From the IMG/VR virus record IMGVR_UViG_3300037807_000553, positions 1 to 25,303 of that record: DNA of 25,303 nt. One strand, given 5' to 3'. The stretch comes from a virus. The notes under the pieces are model-generated. The model saw only the letters and a list, made by a program, of their open reading frames with translations, was not told where the DNA came from and did not search any database. The position numbers and the translations under genes are program-made. Of the stretch, positions 11,823-18,659 are shown piece after piece (position 1 is the stretch's first letter; each line of letters starts with the position of its first letter).

Positions 11823-12017
11823 ATGAAGTTGCCTTACAAAAGTAAAACTATCTTATTCTCGCTCTTGGCGTTTGTTATCGCCATTGCCGCTTATTTCGGT
11901 TTTGACGGTTTCGTCATGCCCGAAGAAATCAAAGAAGTCTACGATCTGGCTTTGCCTGTTGCGTTTTTCATTCTGCGTTTTGTGACTGAGAAGAAAATCG
12001 GCGCGTCAAAGGGATAG
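11823..12017 (+). CDS. Holin-like two-span membrane protein
   Basis: The start at 11823 is set by AGGAG upstream; the frame extends further but without a ribosome site. The product is 64 residues. The spans are about 8-25 (KTILFSLLAFVIAIAAYF) and 42-55 (LALPVAFFILRFVT). It starts basic and ends basic (TEKKIGASKG). Small two-span proteins with the ILRFVT ending occur in phages and are often labelled holins, which make the membrane lesion in lysis. No endolysin is next to it, so the role is not proven. A terminator follows at 12025. Confidence 0.55.
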   Translation: MKLPYKSKTILFSLLAFVIAIAAYFGFDGFVMPEEIKEVYDLALPVAFFILRFVTEKKIGASKG

Positions 12018-12024
12018 TAAAAGG

Positions 12025-12048
12025 TCGCCCTCTTCGGAGGGCGATTTT
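12025..12048 (+). terminator. Intrinsic terminator with UUCG loop
   Basis: TCGCCCTC (12025-12032) and GAGGGCGA (12037-12044) form a perfect 8-bp stem with a stable TTCG tetraloop, followed by TTTT. It ends the holin-like unit 8 nt after its stop codon and separates it from the gene at 12065. Confidence 0.9.
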
Positions 12049-12064
12049 AGATTAAAGGAGAAAC

Positions 12065-12646
12065 ATGGAATACTACACCCCGAAAGATGTACTCGAAGGC
12101 ATAGGACAGGAAAACGATGAAACACAAGCAAGCTATTGGAGACAATGCGAGTGGGTTTTATTAGGCTGGGAGTTATCAAAAGCGGGGAAGTGGGTCAAGG
12201 ATAACCAACCACCTGATAAGCGAAAACATAACAGAACATGGGCAAATGACATCGCTGAGGAAATCGGCATAAAACGTAGAGCCGTCTATGAGCGCAAAAA
12301 CGCTCTGCTCATGCGTATTCTATTCAACGGGGCTTTTGATAAAGAGCGCGTAGATCGTGCGGCAAAGCGCGGCTTCTCATATTTTACGATTGCTTGGCAA
12401 TACAGAAAAGATACTATCCTACTCGAATTGCTAGACGCTATTGAAATGGCTCATAATTTGGACGATTTGAAATTTAATCTTTCTGACCGCTTCGGCAGTG
12501 GCACGGATGAAGCGGGGCGCATAAACAAGTTTTCGCAATACGTCACGGACTTTCTCGGCATGGCTGAGTTCTTCAAAGCCCCAGAGCCAGTTCGCCACGC
12601 TCTCGCTAATCTGCAAAGTGCGCTGAGCGAATGGAATTATGGATAA
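12065..12646 (+). CDS. Helix-turn-helix DNA-binding protein
   Basis: 193 residues; AAGGAG lies 5 nt before the ATG. The N-terminal part has aromatic helices (YWRQCEWVLLGWELSKAGKW). ANDIAEEIGIKRRAVYERKNAL (60-81) is a helix-turn-helix candidate. The rest is helical (DTILLELLDAIEMAHNLDDLK). It sits between a terminator and the packaging unit. It could be a transcription regulator or a packaging-related DNA binder; the small terminase is already assigned at 14002. No family recognised. Confidence 0.6.
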   Translation: MEYYTPKDVLEGIGQENDETQASYWRQCEWVLLGWELSKAGKWVKDNQPPDKRKHNRTWANDIAEEIGIKRRAVYERKNALLMRILFNGAFDKERVDRAAKRGFSYFTIAWQYRKDTILLELLDAIEMAHNLDDLKFNLSDRFGSGTDEAGRINKFSQYVTDFLGMAEFFKAPEPVRHALANLQSALSEWNYG

Positions 12647-12717
12647 TATCAAGAAATGCTCACATGGTTAGCAGAAGTCAATCAGCACGTTATCATCCCG
12701 TATGTTTTCGATTGATA

Positions 12718-12726
12718 TGGTATACT
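12718..12726 (+). promoter_or_regulatory. Candidate extended -10 promoter
   Basis: TGGTATACT (12718-12726) fits an extended -10 element (TGnTATAAT with one change). No -35 is visible, which is tolerated by extended -10 promoters. A transcript from about 12733 would end at the terminator at 12777-12813, giving an RNA near 80 nt. Confidence 0.35.
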
Positions 12727-12776
12727 AAACTCGTTCATGGCTCTTTCTCCTTGCGGACTGATTACCCGCGCCAATT

Positions 12777-12813
12777 AGCTCCGTTTAGACGCTTGCGCCT
12801 ATCGGGGCTTTTT
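12777..12813 (+). terminator. Intrinsic terminator in the gap before the ParB-methyltransferase
   Basis: AGCTCCG (12777-12783) pairs with CGGGGCT (12803-12809) over 7 bp, with one G-U, and TTTTT follows. The 198-nt gap 12647-12844 also holds a GCGG/CCGC hairpin (12753-12769) and the extended -10 at 12718. No convincing rightward gene was seen in it. Confidence 0.6.
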
Positions 12814-12844
12814 GGTTGTGGTACAATAATATATGGTGTAAACT

Positions 12845-14002
12845 ATGGCAAAACTATCAGATTTCAAACCACAAGAGAAAAATGCAAATAAACACAACGA
12901 ATACGGCTTAACGCTATTAGAGCGTAGCATTCAGGAAAACGGCTGGATGGGCGCAATCACAACCGCCGCCGATGGTGAGACGTTCGCAGGGAGCGCAAGG
13001 CTTGAAAAGCTGGCTGAGTTGATGCCAGACAAAGAGCCTATTGTGATTGAGACAGACGGGGCGACGCCTGTTATCATCAAGCGAACTGACATCCCGAACG
13101 CAAAAGACAAAAGAGCGGTACGGGCTGGCATAGCTGATAACAGAGTGCAGGAAGTCGATCTTGAATGGGACACCGATATTATGGGGGATATGATAGCGGA
13201 AGATGAAACGATATTTGACGGATTATTTAACGAAGATGAGCTTATAGATTTTGGCGTGATGGATGAGCCAGAGAGCCAAGACGCGGAGCCGCAAGTGGAC
13301 CGCGCCGCTGAGTTGCTTGAAAAGTGGCAGGTGAAAACGGGCGACTTGTGGCAGATTGGCGACCACCGAATCATTTGCGGAGATTGCACAGACGCGGCGG
13401 TCGTGGAGCGGGTTATGGGGGGGGAGAAGGCGGACTTGTGCCTGACTGACCCGCCGTACGCAACTGGCGGAAAATCTAAAGATTATGATATTAGCGAAGA
13501 AGAGTTAATTGTTCTTATTGGGAAATTCTTGCCACTTGCATTATCTGTTAGCAAAAGAATTTTATTAACCCCTGGAAACAAATATCAATTTTTATACCCA
13601 AAGCCGGAGTGGGTTTTAGCTTGGTTTGTTCAAGCAGGCGTAGGAGCTAATCCTTGGGGCTTTACATTTTGGAACGCTATATTCGCCTATGGAAAAGACC
13701 CATATTTAGAAAGTGGGATTGGGAGTAGACCAGACGCTTTTGTGAAAACAGAAGCATCCGAAAAAATAGGACACTCAACTTCAAAGCCACTTGGCGTGTG
13801 GTCGTGGATATTAGAGCGAGGTAGTATAAATAAAGGTGACATTATTCTTGACCCATTCGCCGGAAGCGGGACAAGTTTAGTCGCCGCCGAAAACCTATCC
13901 CGCCAATGCCGAGCGGTAGAAATCAGCCCCGCCTATGTCGCTGTAACGCTTCAGCGGATGGCGGACGCGTTTGAAGGCATAGAGATAAAGCGGATTGAAT
14001 AA
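12845..14002 (+). CDS. ParB-domain DNA methyltransferase
   Basis: 385 residues with two parts. Residues 1-150 form a ParB/sulfiredoxin-like domain (QENGWMGAITTAADGETFAG and NAKDKRAVRAGIADNR). Residues 165-380 form an N4/N6 DNA methyltransferase: HRIICGDC, catalytic TDPPY (201-205), STSKP (311-315) and the cofactor motif DPFAGSGTS (336-344). Fusions of this kind are frequent in phages beside the terminase and may mark DNA for packaging or evade restriction. From about 13470 the DNA turns clearly AT-rich until 13850, covering the target-recognition part. The ribosome site is weak (GGTG). It overlaps the small terminase by one base (TAATG). Confidence 0.9.
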   Translation: MAKLSDFKPQEKNANKHNEYGLTLLERSIQENGWMGAITTAADGETFAGSARLEKLAELMPDKEPIVIETDGATPVIIKRTDIPNAKDKRAVRAGIADNRVQEVDLEWDTDIMGDMIAEDETIFDGLFNEDELIDFGVMDEPESQDAEPQVDRAAELLEKWQVKTGDLWQIGDHRIICGDCTDAAVVERVMGGEKADLCLTDPPYATGGKSKDYDISEEELIVLIGKFLPLALSVSKRILLTPGNKYQFLYPKPEWVLAWFVQAGVGANPWGFTFWNAIFAYGKDPYLESGIGSRPDAFVKTEASEKIGHSTSKPLGVWSWILERGSINKGDIILDPFAGSGTSLVAAENLSRQCRAVEISPAYVAVTLQRMADAFEGIEIKRIE

Positions 14003-14409
14003 TGTCAAAGCCAACTAAAGCCGAACTAACGCAACGCGTAGCCCGAATTTCGGAGCTGCTTTTGCGCGGCGCGTCCCGTGCTGTTATCTGTCAATATGTG
14101 TCAGAAAAGACAGATTGGGGAGTGACGGATCGAACTGTAGACCGCTATATTGAAAGTGCTACCGTTACGATAAAAGCGGGTGCTGAGACAGATTTAGAAT
14201 ACGAGACAGGCAAGGCAAAAGAGCGGTACGAGTTTCTATGGAATAAAGCACTGTCTACGCATGATTACAGGGAAGCGCGCGGCGTGCAGAAAGACCGCTC
14301 CGCGTTGCTAGGTCTCGAAGCCCCGAAGCGTACCGACATCACCAGCGCGGGGAAAGAGTTAAAAGGTTACGCAGTGGTAAACCCTGATGATTGGGACGAT
14401 GGCGATTAA
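14002..14409 (+). CDS. terS: Terminase small subunit
   Basis: 135 residues. The N-terminal part carries a helix-turn-helix (VARISELLLRGASRAVICQYVSEKT, 13-37, then WGVTDRTVDRYI). A central helical segment (about 60-110) probably forms the oligomer ring, and the acidic C-terminus (NPDDWDDGD) may contact the large subunit. It recognises the packaging site on phage DNA. The next gene is the large terminase, whose start overlaps its end. The assignment rests mainly on position, size and the domain order. Confidence 0.8.
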   Translation: MSKPTKAELTQRVARISELLLRGASRAVICQYVSEKTDWGVTDRTVDRYIESATVTIKAGAETDLEYETGKAKERYEFLWNKALSTHDYREARGVQKDRSALLGLEAPKRTDITSAGKELKGYAVVNPDDWDDGD

Positions 14410-15634
14410 ATCAATCTATGCGCCGCTTGATTGGCAGATTGCGCCCTTTCGTGATAAGTCGCCTGTCTTGCTACTCACAGGCTCGGCTGGTGGTGGTAAG
14501 TCAAAGATAGCGGCAGAGAAGGTGCACGCCTATTTATTGAAATATGCAGGTGCAACGGGTATCATCGGGCGCAAAGATAAAACAGCGGCGGGTAAGTCCG
14601 TTGTGCCTTTTTTGAATAGCAACGTGCAGGGGGATAGTAATTGGGGAAGGCTTGTCAAGAGTACAGGACTTTTCAAATATAATAACGGCTCTGAATTGTG
14701 GGTTGTCGGTATGCAAGGCAAAGACCAGCAAGAAGCTCTTAAGTCTATTGGTAAAGATGGGCGCGTGGATATTGCTTGGTTTGAGGAGGCTAACGCGCTA
14801 ACAGAAGATGATCATAATCTTATTCTAACTCGTATGCGTGGCACGGCGGCTGATTGGACGCAGATTATATATACAACCAACCCAGACCGCCCGAATCACT
14901 GGATAAACCAAAGGCTAATACTAGGCGGTGAAGCATCCGTATATTACAGCAAGGCAACGGATAACCCGCACAACCCGAAAGCATACATCGAAACGCTGAA
15001 TAAGCTAACGGGCGTTATGCGTTTGCGCTTGCGTGATGGGCTTTGGGTTATGGCAGAGGGCGCAATATATGAGATGTTCGACCCGTCTATCCATGTGAAG
15101 CGGCGCAATAGTGCTGAGATGAAACGATGGATGCTTGCGCAGGATGAAGGCTATACCAATCCCGCTACTATAATTTTAGTAGGCGAGGACGGTGACGGGC
15201 GTTGGCATATTTTCAGAGAGTGGTATGAGCGCGGCAAACTTCAAAGCGAAGTTGTGAAGCGTGCGGTTTATTATATGGAACTTGTACGCAGATACGGTGC
15301 TGAAATCTCAATTGACGCGGTAGACGCGGCGGCGGCTGGGCTGATTGCAGAGTTGAGAAATAACAACGTACCAGCGGTATCTGCAAAGGGTCGCGTACTG
15401 GATGGAATACAAAACGTGCAAGACAAATTAGCGGTACAACGTGACGGATTACCTCGATTGACAGTAGATCCTAGATGTAAAAATGCTATTATGGAATTTG
15501 AGAGCTATACTTGGAAGAAAACGAACACAGGCACAAAAGACGAGCCGAATAAAGAAAATGACCATATCTTAGACCCTATAAGATATTTAGATGATACGGC
15601 AACAAATAGCGCGGTTATCGCGTGGGAATGGTAA
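14399..15634 (+). CDS. terL: Terminase large subunit
   Basis: From ATG 14399 the product is 411 residues; ATG 14387 is also in frame, and neither has a good ribosome site, so coupling to the small subunit is likely. ATPase motifs: Walker A GSAGGGKS (28-35) and Walker B VDIAWFEEAN (123-132), then a TTNP coupling motif (159-162). The RNase H-like nuclease shows Asp249 (AQDEG), Asp306 (SIDAVD) and NDHILD (387-392). It cuts and pumps phage DNA into the prohead. Length and motif order are normal, so it is intact. Confidence 0.95.
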   Translation: MAIKSIYAPLDWQIAPFRDKSPVLLLTGSAGGGKSKIAAEKVHAYLLKYAGATGIIGRKDKTAAGKSVVPFLNSNVQGDSNWGRLVKSTGLFKYNNGSELWVVGMQGKDQQEALKSIGKDGRVDIAWFEEANALTEDDHNLILTRMRGTAADWTQIIYTTNPDRPNHWINQRLILGGEASVYYSKATDNPHNPKAYIETLNKLTGVMRLRLRDGLWVMAEGAIYEMFDPSIHVKRRNSAEMKRWMLAQDEGYTNPATIILVGEDGDGRWHIFREWYERGKLQSEVVKRAVYYMELVRRYGAEISIDAVDAAAAGLIAELRNNNVPAVSAKGRVLDGIQNVQDKLAVQRDGLPRLTVDPRCKNAIMEFESYTWKKTNTGTKDEPNKENDHILDPIRYLDDTATNSAVIAWEW

Positions 15635-15636
15635 CA

Positions 15637-17241
15637 ATGGAAAATCTAAAGGCTGGTATATACATTCAGAACGGTGACGGCAAAGTGGACGCTCTAAAGA
15701 ATTTCGGCGTTCTTGAGAGCATACTTGGGGAGACTGAAACAAGCGCGGCTTCGATGGCTTCATTAGTGCCTTACGTTTTCGCTGCAATGGATAGACGCGG
15801 GGCGCGAATTAGCGAGATAGAGCACGAATGGCGGCGCGGTGACGAGGTGACGAAGGACGCGCCATTTCCCGTTCAACTAAGGCAATTGCTTCGCCGCACG
15901 GATGAAGCAATGCAACTGATAGGAACAGCCTATTGGTATAAACTACGCAACGGCTCGGGCAAATTGGTCGGCGTGCGTTGGCTTGACCCGTCCAGCATGA
16001 CCCCCGACCCTAACAGCATAGAAAACCCAATAGGTTATACCAATTATAAGCGAAGCACGGAAGGCGGCGAGATTGACGTTCTCGCTGATGACCTTTTTGT
16101 TTTTCGTAAGCTAGGCTTGAGAGAGTACCAAGCGGGCGGCATAGCAGGAACAGCAACGAGGCTAGCAACTGAAATATTATATAATCTTAGCCAAGCTGAA
16201 AACACGCTATACAAAAACCCGCTCCCCGTGTCTCTGATAGTAGTACCGCAGGGGACGGCGCAATCCGAGCGGGACAGGGTAAAAAATTTCTTCTGGCGCG
16301 TGTTCAATCCGTCTAGTAAATCAAGCCCTGAAAATAGGGTAATGCCAGTATTTGAAGGAACGGAAGTTAAGCGGATTAGCATGACCGCTGAAGAACTGGA
16401 TTTCGAGGGCGGTAGGCAGCCAAACGCCGTAGCGGTAATCGCCGCTCATGGTGTACCTGTTTCTGAAATCTTTGACGATGCCGCGAATATGGCGACCGCT
16501 TCGGAGTACGGGCGGTCATTCACCACGCGGCTTGGTACGCGGCTCTTTGATATTGCGGACGTTATCAACTTAGATTTTGACATGGTGAAAATTGGGTATA
16601 CTTTGGACTTCTTCCCAGAGCGGCACGCCACCATGCAGAAAGACGATTTAGATGTTAGTAACGCTTTTGTAAATTACGGCGTTGGCGGCTTGACCCCAAA
16701 AGCGGCGGCTTATTTAGTGGGCATCACGGACGATGATTTCCCGCAGGACTTCGGGGAAGTCTTTGCAACAGAAACAGAGCCAATCGAAGAAACAGAAGCA
16801 GAGCCAGACGAGCCGATAGAAACGAAGGCGCGGGGCGACTTGCTAAAATGGCGGCGTAAGGCTTTGCGCGTTGGCGGGTGGTGTGAGTTTGAGAGTGACA
16901 ACATCCCGCAGAGTTTAGCGAAAGAAATCAGCGGCGCATTGAAGGCGCAGAAAACTGAGAGCGGTATAAAGTCGCTGTTTAGTGATTATTTAGAAGATGA
17001 GATCCCAGACGAAAAAGAAGAGTTAAACGGGCTAATGGATAACATCATCAAAGCGTTGCAAGATGATACGCCGCCCCCCCAACCAGTGACACAGGTTTTC
17101 AATATGACGGTAAAGGGCAAGGAAGGCGCAACACCCGAAGAAATCGCCGCAGAATTTGCGAAGGCGGTCAGCGAGATGCAACCCGCGCAAATTGTAGTCA
17201 ATAACGAAGTGCCAACGCCGAACGTAACCGTAAGGAAATAA
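15637..17241 (+). CDS. Portal protein
   Basis: 534 residues from ATG 15637, which follows the terminase stop by 2 nt with GGGA upstream. The core (about 40-375) has the HK97-type portal pattern: YVFAAMDRRGARISEIEHEWRR, GTAYWYKLRNGSGK, LDPSSMTPDPN, and AANMATASEYGRSF. The C-terminus is a Glu/Pro-rich linker followed by charged helices and a Pro-rich tail (TPPPQPVTQVFNM). Twelve copies form the DNA entry ring at one capsid vertex. It follows terminase in the standard head order. Confidence 0.9.
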   Translation: MENLKAGIYIQNGDGKVDALKNFGVLESILGETETSAASMASLVPYVFAAMDRRGARISEIEHEWRRGDEVTKDAPFPVQLRQLLRRTDEAMQLIGTAYWYKLRNGSGKLVGVRWLDPSSMTPDPNSIENPIGYTNYKRSTEGGEIDVLADDLFVFRKLGLREYQAGGIAGTATRLATEILYNLSQAENTLYKNPLPVSLIVVPQGTAQSERDRVKNFFWRVFNPSSKSSPENRVMPVFEGTEVKRISMTAEELDFEGGRQPNAVAVIAAHGVPVSEIFDDAANMATASEYGRSFTTRLGTRLFDIADVINLDFDMVKIGYTLDFFPERHATMQKDDLDVSNAFVNYGVGGLTPKAAAYLVGITDDDFPQDFGEVFATETEPIEETEAEPDEPIETKARGDLLKWRRKALRVGGWCEFESDNIPQSLAKEISGALKAQKTESGIKSLFSDYLEDEIPDEKEELNGLMDNIIKALQDDTPPPQPVTQVFNMTVKGKEGATPEEIAAEFAKAVSEMQPAQIVVNNEVPTPNVTVRK

Positions 17242-17247
17242 TAATTC

Positions 17248-17940
17248 GTGAAGAAAAATAAATCACTGATAGTTTTGCGCGTTGTCTCTGATTACATGGC
17301 TCGAAAAGGTGTGTACTATAGGGACGCTGAAATCACCGAACTTATAAAGACCTTCACGGGCTACAGAAACGCTTTACAGCGTGCGGTTTATGATTTATAC
17401 AATTACAGGGTGGATGAATTAACATTCGTTGGTCGTGTTGCCGATTTGATAACAGACCAGCTATCAAGAGCATACCGCGAAGGGCTGAGAGCGGCGGGAC
17501 ATGACCCCAAGCACATGACGGGTGCAATGGACCTGGAACTTAATAGCGTTATAAACAGCGAAGAGTTTTTTATTCTAGAATTTGCGAGCGAGATATTAGA
17601 AAACAGAGACAAAGACCCCCGTCCTCCGTCCACGATATTTAAGCCCAAGATTGAACTAAGAGCCTTTAGGTATAATGACGTTGTAAACATGGCGGCGGCG
17701 CGTGCTACGAAAGACGGCGACCTGATGGAGTGGACGCTTGGCGCAACTGAGGAACATTGTCCTGAGTGCGCTGGTCTGCATGGAAAGGTTGCGACTAAAT
17801 TCCAATGGTCGAATAGCCAATACAAGCCGCAAAACCCGCCCAATGAGATGCTAACTTGTGGCGGGTGGCGTTGCGATTGTAAACTAATGCCAACGGAAAA
17901 GAAGGCGACAATTCCCGCCGATGGTATAATCACTATATGA
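17248..17940 (+). CDS. Mu F-like head morphogenesis protein
   Basis: 230 residues from GTG at 17248; AAGGA lies 11 nt upstream. The C-terminal domain has the Mu F signature with metal-binding cysteines: WTLGATEEHCPECAGLHGK (162-180; Cys171, Cys174) and CGGWRCDCKLMP (204-215). The N-terminal two thirds are helical. These minor head proteins are packed near the portal and assist prohead assembly or DNA ejection. Standard position after the portal. The stop overlaps the next ATG (ATGA at 17937). Confidence 0.85.
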   Translation: MKKNKSLIVLRVVSDYMARKGVYYRDAEITELIKTFTGYRNALQRAVYDLYNYRVDELTFVGRVADLITDQLSRAYREGLRAAGHDPKHMTGAMDLELNSVINSEEFFILEFASEILENRDKDPRPPSTIFKPKIELRAFRYNDVVNMAAARATKDGDLMEWTLGATEEHCPECAGLHGKVATKFQWSNSQYKPQNPPNEMLTCGGWRCDCKLMPTEKKATIPADGIITI

Positions 17941-18161
17941 CAGATAATAACGAAGCATGGCATAAATATAAATTCGGCTATTCAAAAAAGTTTAGCGATA
18001 ACTGGTCAAGGATATTCGGCAATGATAAGCACAAAGATAGTGACACGAGGCTTGGCGAAAAGAAACAACATGACGCGGCTAAAGCGTGGAATGAGTCCAG
18101 TGGCAACGAGAGCGGCGGCGAAGTACCTAGTCGGCAACAAAAGGCGCGGGCTAAAGCATGA
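17937..18161 (+). CDS. Small hydrophilic protein overlapping the next gene
   Basis: 74 residues, coupled by ATGA to the Mu F-like gene. It is polar and basic (HKYKFGYSKKFSDNWSRIFGNDKHKD) with a disordered C-terminus (NESSGNESGGEVPSRQQKARAKA). The last 140 nt are also read in another frame by the gene at 18022. The coupling supports translation, but the long overlap leaves doubt. No function recognised. Confidence 0.5.
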   Translation: MTDNNEAWHKYKFGYSKKFSDNWSRIFGNDKHKDSDTRLGEKKQHDAAKAWNESSGNESGGEVPSRQQKARAKA

Positions 18162-18516
18162 GCCGAGATACAAAACGATAAAGCGCAAACGCGCCTATGG
18201 AAAAACCTTTTTTACTGACAAGCAGAGAAAGTGGTTTTTTTGGGCTTTGCGAACTGGCAAGATAAAGCCAGGACGAAACAACAGAACACATGAAATGAGC
18301 AACGGTTGGGAAGTTGTGAAAACTAAAAGCGGCGCAAACATAGTAAACCGCGTCAAACATGCCATATGGAGTTATGATAACAAAAGGCAAGCGCGGCTTA
18401 ATAAATTAGTCGGCTGGCGTAAAATCAAAGACATAGAAAATCCTAGCAACAAAAAAGGGATGCTGAGAGCAGCAGATCAAGCAGTTCAAAGATTTATAAA
18501 CGATTTGCAAAAATAG
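18022..18516 (+). CDS. HK97 gp10-like neck/minor tail protein
   Basis: 164 residues, with AAGGA 9 nt before the ATG. The composition is very basic. The pattern GKTFFTDKQRKWFFWALRTGKI (60-81), then NNRTHEMSNGWEVVKTKSG and IVNRVKHAIWSYDNKRQARLNKLVGW, matches phage proteins of the gp10/neck type that join head and tail. The N-terminal 47 codons overlap the previous gene. Its end contains the -35 box of the capsid promoter. The family call is from pattern and position. Confidence 0.65.
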   Translation: MISTKIVTRGLAKRNNMTRLKRGMSPVATRAAAKYLVGNKRRGLKHEPRYKTIKRKRAYGKTFFTDKQRKWFFWALRTGKIKPGRNNRTHEMSNGWEVVKTKSGANIVNRVKHAIWSYDNKRQARLNKLVGWRKIKDIENPSNKKGMLRAADQAVQRFINDLQK

Positions 18517-18533
18517 AACGAAGGTGCTATAAT
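18505..18533 (+). promoter_or_regulatory. Capsid promoter
   Basis: TTGCAA (18505-18510) and a perfect TATAAT (18528-18533) are exactly 17 nt apart. The -35 overlaps the end of the gp10-like gene. Transcription from about 18540 gives a 120-nt leader before the capsid start, so the most abundant structural protein can be made separately from the upstream head genes. Confidence 0.65.
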
Positions 18534-18560
18534 GCCCTTAGTAAGAACAATTAAATAAAT

Positions 18561-18641
18561 TGCACTAGAGGCAAATAACGATTTTGCGGTGCATGTAACA
18601 AAGCCTGAAAAGGTGATTTTGTTGCATGTGCCGCTTTTGTG
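18561..18641 (+). ncRNA. Attenuator-like structured leader before the capsid gene
   Basis: Bases 18586-18602 pair with 18618-18634 over 17 bp, with three G-U pairs. Inside, GCCT/AGGT closes a GAAA tetraloop (18603-18614). TTTTGTG follows at 18635, so this is terminator-like. An alternative fold uses TGCAC (18561-18565) with GTGCA (18589-18593) plus GCAAA/TTTGC (18571-18587), and takes part of the same left arm. The two folds exclude each other, as in attenuators. A separate stable small RNA is the alternative reading. Confidence 0.6.
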
Positions 18642-18659
18642 TTATAGGAGAGACTTATT

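Noticed and set aside
12733-12813. tRNA gene in the gap before the ParB-methyltransferase
   Set aside because: No acceptor, D and T arm set could be built; the hairpin plus T-run fits a terminator.
17403-17963. Leftward frame of 186 codons opposite the Mu F-like gene
   Set aside because: It is antisense to a well-supported head gene and low in recognisable protein features.
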